Source: an uncultured Prevotella sp. (GTDB lineage Bacteria; Bacteroidota; Bacteroidia; Bacteroidales; Bacteroidaceae). From it: a stretch of 22,624 nt of DNA. The notes under the pieces were generated by a model. That model was not told the DNA's origin. It was given only the letters and a program-made list of their open reading frames with translations, and did no database searches. Position 1 is the stretch's first letter. Each line of letters opens with the position of its first letter. The stretch is taken from positions 1-22,624 of the forward strand of contig URCI01000051.1 of NCBI GenBank assembly GCA_900546345.1, in the 5' to 3' direction. Positions 15,085 to 22,590 of this stretch are shown here, in pieces. Both the position numbers and the translations under genes were made by a program.

Positions 15085-15172
15085 CCTTTGTGTCAGCACC
15101 AAGAGTTAGGAGGCCTTGCCCTTTGAGGGTGGGTGGACGACCTAAACCCTTGGCGCTGATGCAAAGGTTTTT
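15085..15172 (+). repeat. Long imperfect hairpin, possible terminator or mobile palindromic element
   Basis: The left arm (15085-15110, CCTTTGTGTCAGC...) pairs with the right arm (15141-15167, ...GCTGATGCAAAGG) over about 24 base pairs, with two mismatches, one bulge and two G-U pairs. The loop contains a nested CCCT-TTG-AGGG hairpin. Five T's (15168-15172) follow on the plus strand, so it could terminate the hydrolase transcript. Its length and structure are also those of REP/MITE-type elements. Confidence 0.7.
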
Positions 15173-15408
15173 AGGCCTACAAGACTAAGCATGGAGCAAA
15201 AGAAATCTGCTGCGAGTTTCTTAGCCGGAGACAGCCTTTGGTTGGTATGGAACACTATTGCATAGTTGTAGCCGAAGGTAATCAGCGTCGGCACCATGTT
15301 GGCAATGGTGGAAATGACAAAATCATAGAAAACGTAATAGGGCCATGGATTTTTGCTCTCTATGAAGTTGTAAACGGACTGAAAGACAAATTTGTAACAT
15401 TGCGTCAT
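15142..15408 (-). CDS. Small membrane protein or truncated N-terminal fragment
   Basis: The 88-residue frame encodes MTQCYKFVFQSVYNFIESKN, a hydrophobic YYVFYDFVISTIANMVPTLITF and a second one, FFCSMLSLVGL. Its last residues (KTFASAPRV) come from the hairpin element at 15085-15172, so the gene is probably truncated by it. It begins 25 bp after the membrane AraC regulator, suggesting one operon. The text resembles the start of a multi-span membrane protein, perhaps a sensor kinase, but I cannot assign a family. Confidence 0.5.
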   Translation of the reverse strand: MTQCYKFVFQSVYNFIESKNPWPYYVFYDFVISTIANMVPTLITFGYNYAIVFHTNQRLSPAKKLAADFFCSMLSLVGLKTFASAPRV

Positions 15409-15432
15409 GCTCTAAGACAATAATAACGTATC

Positions 15433-16521
15433 TCATTCACCGACTGTTTCCATGCTCTGCTTCTCTGCAGCGCGTCTGAAAGCCATTGGCGTCATCCCTA
15501 TCGAACGGGTGAAATAGCGTCGGAAACTGCTAAGTGAGTTGAATCCCGCTTTTACGGAGATGTCTTCCAATGACAAAACTGTAGAAGCCAAAAGCTCTTT
15601 GGCGTGTTCCACCCTCCACTTGTTCACATATTCATAGAAAGTGGTGTGGAGCTGCTGATTGATGTAGTTGGAGATATAGGTACGGTTCGTTCCCACGGCC
15701 ATTGACAATTCCACGATATTCAACTTAGGATTGAGATATACCTTCTCCTTGTCAAAAGCCTTCTGGAAGCATACTTCGAAACCATAGCTCTTCACCGGTT
15801 CTACCTCTATTTCCTCCTTGTTCAGGCACTCCAATGCCCTTAGCATGTCGTCCTGCCGATAAACGAAATAGCAGAACATACCAATCATAAGCATTATCAT
15901 GATATTATAGACCACGGCTATCATCTCTGAGGAAATGAAGGTATCGGCAGACCAAACGAACAGCATTCCGATATATAGATAAACGATATATTTCAGCCAG
16001 TAGAGCGACAACTCCTCGTTGGAGAAGTCGGACTCCAACTGTCTGTTGAACCGCTTAACAGCGAAATAGCCATAGACGACGATACCAACGGAATAGATGA
16101 TTGTGAATATTAACAGGGTAAAGTGTATAGCGTCATTGCCGGTGATGAGATAAGCTGCAAAAGCGCCAAGATAGATGACAGCATTAACGGCTATCAGCCA
16201 ACGCTGGTCTTGCAGAGGATTCGTAAGCCTGATGATGATGAACAGCACGCAGGGCACCACGGTCATCTCCATGAAGTCTGTGATCGGTGACGACAAATGC
16301 ATGGCATACGTACCTGAACAATAGAAGAGGTAGAATTCTATGACGCTAATCTGCAGTAGATAGAGCATAAAACGAAACATCATCTTCTGCAAGTCGTATT
16401 TCAGTCCTTTTTGATAGATTGCCGCTGTGAAAATCAACTGCGACATGAACAGCATGCCGAAGGAAAAGTCACACATCGATTTCATGAAGTCATGTATCAT
16501 AATCGTCTTTATAGATTTCAC
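15433..16521 (-). CDS. Membrane-anchored AraC-family regulator
   Basis: The 362-residue protein has about seven hydrophobic segments in residues 15-235 (for example FSFGMLFMSQLIFTAAIY, VIYLGAFAAYLITG, YIVYLYIGMLFVW). A C-terminal AraC DNA-binding domain follows (about 255-350): LNIVELSMAVGTNRTYISNY and LSLEDISVKAGFNSLSSFRR. This 7TM-AraC layout occurs in Bacteroidetes; the membrane part presumably senses a signal. It diverges from the YiiX-like gene, and GTCAA repeats lie in the shared upstream region. Confidence 0.9.
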   Translation of the reverse strand: MKSIKTIMIHDFMKSMCDFSFGMLFMSQLIFTAAIYQKGLKYDLQKMMFRFMLYLLQISVIEFYLFYCSGTYAMHLSSPITDFMEMTVVPCVLFIIIRLTNPLQDQRWLIAVNAVIYLGAFAAYLITGNDAIHFTLLIFTIIYSVGIVVYGYFAVKRFNRQLESDFSNEELSLYWLKYIVYLYIGMLFVWSADTFISSEMIAVVYNIMIMLMIGMFCYFVYRQDDMLRALECLNKEEIEVEPVKSYGFEVCFQKAFDKEKVYLNPKLNIVELSMAVGTNRTYISNYINQQLHTTFYEYVNKWRVEHAKELLASTVLSLEDISVKAGFNSLSSFRRYFTRSIGMTPMAFRRAAEKQSMETVGE

Positions 16522-16576
16522 TAACTAAGGTAGAAAAATAATCTTATCCAATAACCAATTCAAGAATATTTATTAT

Positions 16577-16624
16577 CGTCAATGGTTAAAAAAGACGGTC
16601 AATCAGTAAAAAATCATCGTCAAC
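16577..16624. repeat. Three GTCAA repeats phased by 20-21 bp
   Basis: GTCAAT at 16578, GTCAAT at 16598 and GTCAAC at 16619 each lie before an A-rich run (TTAAAAAA, TAAAAAAT, TATAATTT). The spacing of 20 and 21 bp places them on one helix face. They lie between the divergent AraC gene and the -33 box of the YiiX-like gene, where an activator would bind. Confidence 0.65.
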
Positions 16625-16645
16625 AAGTATAATTTACCTGGTGGT

Positions 16646-16677
16646 CTTGACAAATGGTGCCGGTTGCCTTATCTTTG
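16646..16677 (+). promoter_or_regulatory. Promoter of the YiiX-like gene
   Basis: CTTG (16646-16649), a 20-bp spacer and TATCTTTG (16670-16677) give a good promoter with transcription starting near 16684. This excludes the upstream GTG (16641) and ATG (16680) and selects ATG 16701 as the start. Confidence 0.7.
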
Positions 16678-16700
16678 CAATGAACATAAGATACCATCCG

Positions 16701-17369
16701 ATGGCAGTTGATACTTTAATTCGAAGCAGCAGAATATTTTTCTGGAGATGGGCAGGACTTATCGTCTTGTTTCTTGCAGTAATCGCTGTAGTTTCGTCAT
16801 TCTGCTCTGGCCGTGGAAAGATGCCCTGCAGCATACTGCCAGACACCATAAGGCTCCGTGCCGGCGATATCGTGTTCCGCCGCGGCGAAGGTATGACAAG
16901 TCATGTTGTTCTCGCCGCCGACCCGCACGGCAACTACTCCCACGCGGGTATCGTCGTCGACTCTGCCGGAAGTCCGATGATTGTCCATGCTGTGCCGGGC
17001 GAAGCCGACTTCGAGGGTGATGTGGATCGGGTGAAGATGGACAAACCGGAGGTGTTCTTCTCCACGGAGCATGCAGCAAGAGGTGAGGTGTGCCGACCTG
17101 TAGACTCCATGACGGCTCGTCAGGCTGCGGCAACGGCACTGCGGCTTTACCATAAGAAAGTGCTGTTCGACGATGCCTTCGACGACAGGGATACGACCAA
17201 GATGTACTGTACGGAGCTCATAGCCTATGCTTTCCGCCTCGCTGGCATCGACTTGACGGAGGGCCGGCGCCATGCCGTCGACCTGCCAATAATCAGTACA
17301 GAGTGCATACTGCCGTCCGACATCCACTCGTCGAGGTATCTGAGGACAATAGTAATATTTCACAAATAA
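16701..17369 (+). CDS. YiiX-like NlpC/P60 cysteine hydrolase, membrane-anchored
   Basis: From ATG 16701 the product has 222 residues. An N-terminal membrane anchor (WAGLIVLFLAVIAVVSSF, about 17-34) precedes a permuted papain-like domain: LRAGDIVFRRGEGMTSHVV, then NYSHAGIVVD (catalytic His81) and MYCTELIAYAFRLAGI (catalytic Cys170, with Glu172 alongside). The order His before Cys marks the YiiX/YebB branch. It would hydrolyse amide or ester bonds outside the cytoplasmic membrane, on a substrate not known here. It leads an apparent operon with the lipoprotein gene 13 bp downstream. Confidence 0.88.
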   Translation: MAVDTLIRSSRIFFWRWAGLIVLFLAVIAVVSSFCSGRGKMPCSILPDTIRLRAGDIVFRRGEGMTSHVVLAADPHGNYSHAGIVVDSAGSPMIVHAVPGEADFEGDVDRVKMDKPEVFFSTEHAARGEVCRPVDSMTARQAAATALRLYHKKVLFDDAFDDRDTTKMYCTELIAYAFRLAGIDLTEGRRHAVDLPIISTECILPSDIHSSRYLRTIVIFHK

Positions 17370-17382
17370 AAATACAATCACT

Positions 17383-17787
17383 ATGAAAAAGTTATTATCA
17401 TCCCTATTGTTCGCCGCTATGGCAATTATGCTTGTTTCTTGTGGCAAGTCAGAACCACGGGCCGTCGCAGAGAAGGCACTCGACTGTGTCATCGAGCAGG
17501 ACTACCGCGGCTATTTTGACTGCGTCTACTTCCCTGCTGACAAGCAGGAGGAGAAAGAGGCCTACATCAACATGATTGAGGTAAAGGTCAAGAAGGCTAA
17601 GGAGAAGGGTACCGTCAACGACAAACTTCCCGTGAGCTACGAATTCGTCTCCGAGAAAGTCAACGATGCCGAGGGCACGGCTGATGAGGTCTTCAATCTC
17701 AAATACTCCAACGGGAAGATGGAACAGACAAACGTGAACTTGAAGAAAGAGGAAGACGGCAAATGGTATGTCAGCAACAAGAAATAA
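17383..17787 (+). CDS. DUF4878-type lipoprotein
   Basis: The 134-residue protein has a lipoprotein signal ending in the lipobox LVSC (C20). An NTF2-like DUF4878 body follows: VAEKALDCVIEQDYRGYFDCV, then NLKKEEDGKWYVSNKK. These small lipoproteins are abundant in Bacteroidales and have no established activity. The gene starts 13 bp after the YiiX-like hydrolase and is probably cotranscribed with it. Confidence 0.88.
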   Translation: MKKLLSSLLFAAMAIMLVSCGKSEPRAVAEKALDCVIEQDYRGYFDCVYFPADKQEEKEAYINMIEVKVKKAKEKGTVNDKLPVSYEFVSEKVNDAEGTADEVFNLKYSNGKMEQTNVNLKKEEDGKWYVSNKK

Positions 17788-17830
17788 GACATAAACATAA
17801 GGTACGACTATTAAGACAAGGAATTTTGTA

Positions 17831-18427
17831 ATGGTGTGTATCGCCATGTTGACGATGGGCACCATTCAAGCGCCAGCGCAAGGCTTAGGCGGCTTGTTGA
17901 AGAAAGGGAAAAAAGCACTGGAGAAGGTCAACAAAGCACTCGGTGGAACGACCGAGAACAACAAACAAGACGCGAATACAGCAACCCTGCAGACACGTGG
18001 CAGTGACATTGCACTTCCCAATAGCGGCTCTTTGAGAAATCCTATACCACAGATCGTCGACCTGCAGCTCGTCGGCGTATACGGCAAGAGTACATCACTG
18101 AACTTTGGAACCGTGCAGTTGGTGTTTAAGGTGAAGATGATTGCCAACAAGTCAAGCGTAAGATTCGGAGTGAACTCAAGTTATCCCGGACTGATGATCG
18201 ACCAGGATGGCAACACCTATAAAAACCAGGAGGGTGCAGGATGGTACGATTATCCCGTGACGGAGGGTGTATATATGAATATGCCGGTTACGAAGACTTG
18301 GTTTGCCGATGTCAAGAAAAGCGCCAAAACCATCCAACAGCTGCAGATAGGCATCAGTGCAAGCTACGAAGAGACTGGACTTATAATACTGAAGAATGTC
18401 CCGATACAATGGGATGTGGAACCATAG
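17831..18427 (+). CDS. Secreted protein of unknown function, ambiguous start
   Basis: The product of 198 residues contains LGGLLKKGKKALEKVNKALG after an apparent signal sequence and ends in a beta-rich domain (VDLQLVGVYGKSTSLNFGTV, then VKTWFADVKK-like text and IILKNVPIQWDVEP). From ATG 17831 the signal peptide lacks positive charges (MVCIAMLTMG...APAQ). In the same frame an ATT at 17810-17812 gives I-KTRNFVMVCIAMLTMG, a textbook signal peptide preceded by AAGG. An ATT start, or an original ATG mutated to ATT, is therefore plausible; ATG 17831 also has AAGGA 8 bp upstream. It follows the lipoprotein gene by 43 bp. Family not recognised. Confidence 0.75.
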   Translation: MVCIAMLTMGTIQAPAQGLGGLLKKGKKALEKVNKALGGTTENNKQDANTATLQTRGSDIALPNSGSLRNPIPQIVDLQLVGVYGKSTSLNFGTVQLVFKVKMIANKSSVRFGVNSSYPGLMIDQDGNTYKNQEGAGWYDYPVTEGVYMNMPVTKTWFADVKKSAKTIQQLQIGISASYEETGLIILKNVPIQWDVEP

Positions 18428-18451
18428 AAATTCTGTATTCTGTTTCTGATT

Positions 18452-18483
18452 CCGGTATCACCAGTTTAGACTGATGGTACCGG
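18452..18483 (+). terminator. Hairpin after the YiiX-lipoprotein unit
   Basis: CCGGTATCACCAGT (18452-18465) pairs with ACTGATGGTACCGG (18470-18483) around a 4-nt loop, with one G-U pair and one mismatch. The T-rich tract after it is poor, so it may act as a stabilising or weak terminator hairpin. Confidence 0.55.
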
Positions 18484-18815
18484 CTTCCTTCGTTTGGGCC
18501 GTCGAATTCAAAGTAAAGCTTATAGTAAGCGTAAAAAGTGTGGGTAGAAAATCCTAACATTCAATGAACAAACTATTATTCTACTCTTCAAAGAGAAGGT
18601 ACGTCTGTCTTCTTTGATAAAAAATGGTAACTGAGTAATAAGCCACTAAGGCTCAGTAATTTAACGAATTCGGGCGTTTAAATATGAAGTTGACTCTGGC
18701 TAAGCAATAGCAGAATCCTTTTCCGTTAATCTGGTTAATATATCCCATTATTCGGTATTCTTCCATTCGAAAAACTTCATTACCTTTGCACCGAACATAA
18801 TAGCAGATTACATTT
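18484..18815. other. Intergenic region before the ABM gene
   Basis: No gene is supported here. It contains a hairpin (TCAAAG at 18588 with CTTTGA at 18612), and a -7 box TACCTTTG at 18781-18788 placed 27 bp before the next start codon, which probably drives the ABM-domain gene. A clear -33 box is not seen. Confidence 0.55.
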
Positions 18816-19259
18816 ATGAACATCAACATGAAGACATTATTTGGAGCATTCATTATGCTACTCTCTTGCACAACGGATTTACATGCCCAATCACAAGTTG
18901 CGGCAGCAACATGCACGCAGTCAGCCAAGGCCATCACTGTCAACCTTTATTATACCGGAAAGAACGGAAGTGCAAGAAAATTCGTGGAAGAGATGGAAGC
19001 CAGCGGCATTGCCGATTCCATCCGTCATGAGAAGGGCAATCTCCGCTATGACTATTTTCTTTCGCTGTCAGACCCAGAGACCGTCTTACTCATTGATAGT
19101 TGGAGTAGCCAAGAGGCTATTGATGCCCATCACGCCTCGCCAATGATGAAATCGCTTGCCTGCCTTCGCGAAAAATATGACCTCCACATGAGAGTAGAGC
19201 GGTATATCAACGATACGGCCTCGATGCCCACAACAGACGACCGTTACATCCGACACTGA
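18816..19259 (+). CDS. Exported ABM-domain (quinol) monooxygenase-like protein
   Basis: The 147-residue protein starts with an export signal containing a possible lipobox (MLLSC, C18). The remainder is an antibiotic-biosynthesis-monooxygenase dimeric alpha-beta domain: ITVNLYYTGKNGSARKFVEE, then GNLRYDYFLSLSDPETVLLI and the signature SWSSQEAIDAHHAS. Related proteins oxidise or bind quinols and small aromatics without cofactors. It sits convergently beside an AraC regulator (6-bp gap) in a redox-enzyme neighbourhood. Either ATG at 18816 or 18828 may start it. Confidence 0.87.
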   Translation: MNINMKTLFGAFIMLLSCTTDLHAQSQVAAATCTQSAKAITVNLYYTGKNGSARKFVEEMEASGIADSIRHEKGNLRYDYFLSLSDPETVLLIDSWSSQEAIDAHHASPMMKSLACLREKYDLHMRVERYINDTASMPTTDDRYIRH

Positions 19260-19265
19260 TGGATG

Positions 19266-20165
19266 TCATTTGATGTTTCTCAGAAACTGAGACGGCGACA
19301 TTCCCGTCTCCAGCCTAAACATCCGCGTGAAATGTTGAGGATACTCAAAGCCGAGACTATCAGCGGTCTCGGTTATTTGTTGCCCGCCCACGAGCATACT
19401 CTTTGCCTTGTCAATGATGAAATGACGGATGTAATGGGAGGCGGTATCGCCGGTAGCTGTTTTGACCACATCGCCGAAATAGTTGGCAGAGAGAAACATC
19501 TCGCTTGCACAATAGGCCACACTCGGCGTGCCATTCTTGATTTGCAGCTTTTTCTCATAATACTCCTCAAGGACCTTCCGAAAGCGAACAAGGAGGTCGG
19601 TCTTTCCTGACGTCACCTCATGGAACTGGCGGTTGTAGAACCGTTGACAATACTGTAATATGAGTTGTATGTACGACCTGACAATATCGTCTGTCAAGTC
19701 ACCAGAGTCATTGTTTTTCAACTCCATGCGAATCATCTTAATGATTGTGGCAAGCACCCGCTTCTCGTCGGGTTTCATCTGTAGAGCCTCGTTATTGTTG
19801 TAGTTGAAGAAATGATAATCTCCCATGTGTTTCTCAAGATCAGTACCACGCACGAAGTCCTTATCGAACATCAACACCCATCCATGAAGATGGATGATGG
19901 TTCCATCGTCCGACATGCCACCTATCTGCCCGGGAGCCACAGCAATGAGCGAGCCGCCAGCAGCCGAGTAGTTTCCCATTCCATAAGAAAGGCCATAGGG
20001 AAACTCCTTCTGCAAGAATAAGCCATACACATTATAATTGTTCAGGCAATGGCGGACGTGGTCGAGTTCGTCATAGTGAATTACCGCCACATGAGGATGC
20101 AGCTCTTCCGCGCCGACATAATGAACGTAGTCGTTCACATTGTTCACAATCTCTATCTTTGCCAT
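19266..20165 (-). CDS. AraC-family transcriptional regulator
   Basis: From ATG 20165 the protein has 299 residues; a longer frame beginning at 20192 is ruled out because the -7 box occupies 20190-20197. The N-terminal half is a cupin-like sensing domain (GGSLIAVAPGQIGG). The C-terminal half is the AraC HTH: VAYCASEMFLSANYFGDVVK and ITETADSLGFEYPQHFTRMF. It diverges from an aldo/keto reductase gene, which is the most likely target, together with the neighbouring ABM and CMD-cupin genes. Confidence 0.92.
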   Translation of the reverse strand: MAKIEIVNNVNDYVHYVGAEELHPHVAVIHYDELDHVRHCLNNYNVYGLFLQKEFPYGLSYGMGNYSAAGGSLIAVAPGQIGGMSDDGTIIHLHGWVLMFDKDFVRGTDLEKHMGDYHFFNYNNNEALQMKPDEKRVLATIIKMIRMELKNNDSGDLTDDIVRSYIQLILQYCQRFYNRQFHEVTSGKTDLLVRFRKVLEEYYEKKLQIKNGTPSVAYCASEMFLSANYFGDVVKTATGDTASHYIRHFIIDKAKSMLVGGQQITETADSLGFEYPQHFTRMFRLETGMSPSQFLRNIK

Positions 20166-20189
20166 AGTTCGAAGGTCTTTTATTGGTGA

Positions 20190-20197
20190 CAAAAATA
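20190..20197 (-). promoter_or_regulatory. AraC gene -7 box
   Basis: TATTTTTG on the minus strand fits the consensus, 24 bp upstream of ATG 20165. No good -33 partner is seen. Confidence 0.55.
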
Positions 20198-20241
20198 ATC
20201 AGAAAAAAGCAGATCTTGGCATCTTTCCGTGAAAAAGGTTA

Positions 20242-20292
20242 GTTTCTCCCAAATTCTGATAAGATATGATTCTGGAGAAACGCTTACCTTTG
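20242..20292 (+). promoter_or_regulatory. Reductase promoter with inverted repeat operator
   Basis: TACCTTTG (20285-20292) is the -7 box of the aldo/keto reductase gene. GTTTCTCC (20242-20249) and GGAGAAAC (20274-20281) form a perfect inverted repeat with centres 32 bp apart. They cover the -33 region, where no TTTG is present. This fits activation by the divergent AraC regulator. Confidence 0.6.
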
Positions 20293-20366
20293 CAGTGGTA
20301 ATACAAGAATCATCATCCGCATTACACATTGGATGAAATAGCAGAATAACAACAATTTATAATAAT

Positions 20367-21401
20367 ATGGAATACATCAAGTTAGGAAAATCAGATTTGA
20401 ATGTCAGCCGCATCTGTCTGGGCTGTATGGGATTCGGTGACAACACGATTGGTCAGCACTCATGGACCGTTGGAGAGTCTGAGACGCGCAAGATCATAAA
20501 ATATGCTCTTGACAACGGCATCAACTTTTTCGACACTGCCATTGCCTATCAGCTTGGAACGTCGGAGCAGTATGTAGGGCGCGCGTTGAGAGACATGGCA
20601 GGCAGAGAAGATGTCGTCGTAGCTACGAAGTTTCTTCCACGCACCGCAGAAGAGATAGAAAAGGGTGTCAGCGGACAACAGCATGTTGAAAACAGCATCA
20701 ATACGTCGCTTGAACACCTTGGCATGGACTATGTGGACCTGTATATCTACCACATCTGGGATTACAAGACTCCGATGGAAGACATCCTTGAGGGGATGAA
20801 CAATGTCGTGAAAGAGGGAAAAGCACGCTATCTCGGCATTGCCAATGTCTTTCCTTATCAATTGGCAAAGATGAACGCAATTGCCAAGAAAAATGGTTGG
20901 GCAGAGATTATAACTGTTCAGAACCACTACAATATGATTATGCGTGAGGAAGAACGCGAGATGTTCCAAATGTGCCAGGAAGACGGTATTGCCATGACAC
21001 CCTACTCGTCACTCGCTTCCGGCAAGCTGTCGCGCCGTCCGGGTGAGACGTCCAACCGCTTGCAAAAGGATGCCTACTTGCATCATAAATATGATGCTAC
21101 GGCAAAGGAAGACGACAAGATCATAAGTCGTGTCGCCGAGCTGGCTCAACGCTATGGAGTGTCGATGACTGAAATCTCTCTTGCCTGGATACTGCGTAAG
21201 GTGGATGCCCCCATCGTCGGCGCAACAAAAATGCACCATATTGACGGAGCCGTCAATGCCTTCAACGTAAAACTGACGGATGATGACATGAAGTATCTTG
21301 AGGAGCCTTACGTTCCGCACAGTCTTGAAGGTGTCATGGCTGACAACCGCCCTGTAATGAGAGATGAGCCGGTGTGGGTGGCTGCCGCGCGAAAAGTATA
21401 A
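20367..21401 (+). CDS. Aldo/keto reductase
   Basis: The 344-residue cytoplasmic enzyme has the catalytic tetrad D56, Y61, K88 and H129 (NFFDTAIAYQLG, VATKFLPR, LYIYHIWD). The NADPH-binding end contains ILRKVDAPIVGATKMHHIDG. It resembles the YhdN/Tas class that reduces aldehydes and ketones. The substrate cannot be deduced. It is divergent to an AraC gene and convergent with the CMD-cupin gene; two terminator hairpins follow. Confidence 0.95.
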   Translation: MEYIKLGKSDLNVSRICLGCMGFGDNTIGQHSWTVGESETRKIIKYALDNGINFFDTAIAYQLGTSEQYVGRALRDMAGREDVVVATKFLPRTAEEIEKGVSGQQHVENSINTSLEHLGMDYVDLYIYHIWDYKTPMEDILEGMNNVVKEGKARYLGIANVFPYQLAKMNAIAKKNGWAEIITVQNHYNMIMREEEREMFQMCQEDGIAMTPYSSLASGKLSRRPGETSNRLQKDAYLHHKYDATAKEDDKIISRVAELAQRYGVSMTEISLAWILRKVDAPIVGATKMHHIDGAVNAFNVKLTDDDMKYLEEPYVPHSLEGVMADNRPVMRDEPVWVAAARKV

Positions 21402-21405
21402 GAAT

Positions 21406-21433
21406 ATGTGTTGGGTAGAAACTGCCCAACACA
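21406..21433 (+). terminator. First hairpin after the reductase
   Basis: TGTGTTGGG (21406-21414) pairs with CCCAACACA (21425-21433), followed by CATTATATTTTATT. It is the weaker of two tandem hairpins. Confidence 0.6.
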
Positions 21434-21453
21434 CATTATATTTTATTAATAGG

Positions 21454-21488
21454 ACGTTCGGCCAATACACATTGGCCGAACGTTTTTT
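21454..21488 (+). terminator. Strong terminator between convergent genes
   Basis: ACGTTCGGCCAAT (21454-21466) and ATTGGCCGAACGT (21471-21483) form a perfect 13-bp stem with loop ACAC, followed by five further T's. The gene on the opposite strand ends at 21503, so it probably blocks read-through from both sides. Confidence 0.92.
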
Positions 21489-21502
21489 CAGTTTTTGAAC
21501 GT

Positions 21503-22510
21503 CTATTTCAGCTTGTTATACAGTTCTTCCGACACTGGTTCCAGCCATTCGTTGCTATGGCCCTCCTGAACATCTTTGTTGTAGGTGAGATGCTGAAACC
21601 ATGAGTCTTGGGCGGCTCCGTGCCAGTGCTTTACCTCTGCTGGAATGGCGATGACGGTTCCAGGAGTCATCTCGACGGCTTCTTTGCCCCATTCCTGATA
21701 CCATCCGCGACCAGCGACGCAGATGAGCACCTGCACAGCTTTGTGGTGGACATGCCAGTTGTTGCGGCAACGTGGCTCGAAGGTTACGTTCATCACACCC
21801 CCACCCATATCGGCCAGATAGCTATTGCCGATAAAGTACTTTGCGTAGGCGGTATTCGGCTCGCCCTTGGGCCATTTGCTATGGAGAGTGTAGCCCTTGC
21901 CGTCAAGCCACATGCAGAGTTCATTGACAAGCTCCTGTGAATTGCCCATGTTCACTGCGCCTTGCTTGTGGGCTGCCAGCTGTGGAGCAACACCTTCGAG
22001 GCCACTCAAGGCTGCCACGGTCACAATCTCGCGGTCGGCATGCGACAATTGGTCGCCAGCGAAGATATCACCGAAGAGGTGAGCCTTCAGATAGTAGTCG
22101 TCCTGCGGGCAGAAGTTATAGTCGAACGCACGACCAGAGAGCTGGGTCTGCACCTCGGTGCCCTGCTTGAGAGCTTTGGCAGCGTCGCCCCATATTTCAG
22201 GGCGTGTCCAAGGCTTGCCTTCCTGCCAATTTTCGTGTTTGTTTTCCAGCACCTTGTTCAATACTCCCAAGGCATTCAGCGAGCGCGGGAAACCTGTGTA
22301 GGCATAGAGCTGTGAGAAAGCCTCCTTCAACTCATTGACTGTTACGCCGTCGTCGAGTGCCGTCTTCACGGCCGTCTCCAACCGCTCTATATTCCCCTGT
22401 GCCATCAGACAGGCACAGGCTGCCAAGCCTTTTTGACGCTCTGTAAGCGTCTGTGCATTCATTGTTACCATAGTCATTGCTGCTAATATTAATGTTACTA
22501 TTCTTTTCAT
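21503..22510 (-). CDS. Secreted carboxymuconolactone decarboxylase-cupin fusion
   Basis: The 335-residue protein has a signal peptide (IVTLILAAMTMVTMNAQ), two CMD-like helical domains (about residues 25-100, with FSQLYAYTGFPRSLNALGVL, and 140-215, with VTVAALSGLEGVAPQLAAHK) and a C-terminal cupin (about 235-315). The cupin has metal-binding H253 and H255 in NNWHVHHK and later KHWHG. The CxxC of peroxidatic AhpD-type proteins is absent. Such periplasmic fusions accompany aldo/keto reductases in Bacteroides and are thought to handle small oxidised compounds. No promoter is visible: a repeat copy lies 61 bp upstream and may have separated the gene from its own. Confidence 0.93.
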   Translation of the reverse strand: MKRIVTLILAAMTMVTMNAQTLTERQKGLAACACLMAQGNIERLETAVKTALDDGVTVNELKEAFSQLYAYTGFPRSLNALGVLNKVLENKHENWQEGKPWTRPEIWGDAAKALKQGTEVQTQLSGRAFDYNFCPQDDYYLKAHLFGDIFAGDQLSHADREIVTVAALSGLEGVAPQLAAHKQGAVNMGNSQELVNELCMWLDGKGYTLHSKWPKGEPNTAYAKYFIGNSYLADMGGGVMNVTFEPRCRNNWHVHHKAVQVLICVAGRGWYQEWGKEAVEMTPGTVIAIPAEVKHWHGAAQDSWFQHLTYNKDVQEGHSNEWLEPVSEELYNKLK

Positions 22511-22570
22511 CTAACTGTTTTGTATGGCTTGTCAGATCGACCTAAAAGCCATTCTGCATTCTTATATAAA

Positions 22571-22590
22571 ATGAGTCCACTTTAAAAAGT
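22571..22590 (-). repeat. 20-bp terminal repeat, right copy
   Basis: This is the exact inverted counterpart of 33-52. It is followed outward by the 10-bp palindrome AGTCCGGACT (22588-22597) and GAGACC (22598-22603), different from the left side beyond the shared 20 bp. It lies upstream of the CMD-cupin start codon. I infer the end of an insertion sequence continuing past the window. Confidence 0.6.

Noticed and set aside
16641..16700. Upstream GTG start for the YiiX-like hydrolase
   Set aside because: It lies before the -7 box at 16670-16677, so it would not be transcribed.
18653..18943. 96-codon minus-strand frame overlapping the ABM gene start
   Set aside because: It is antisense to the signal peptide of a well-supported gene and shows no domain.
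20166..20192. Longer start for the AraC regulator
   Set aside because: The TTG at 20192 overlaps the -7 box of the gene itself.
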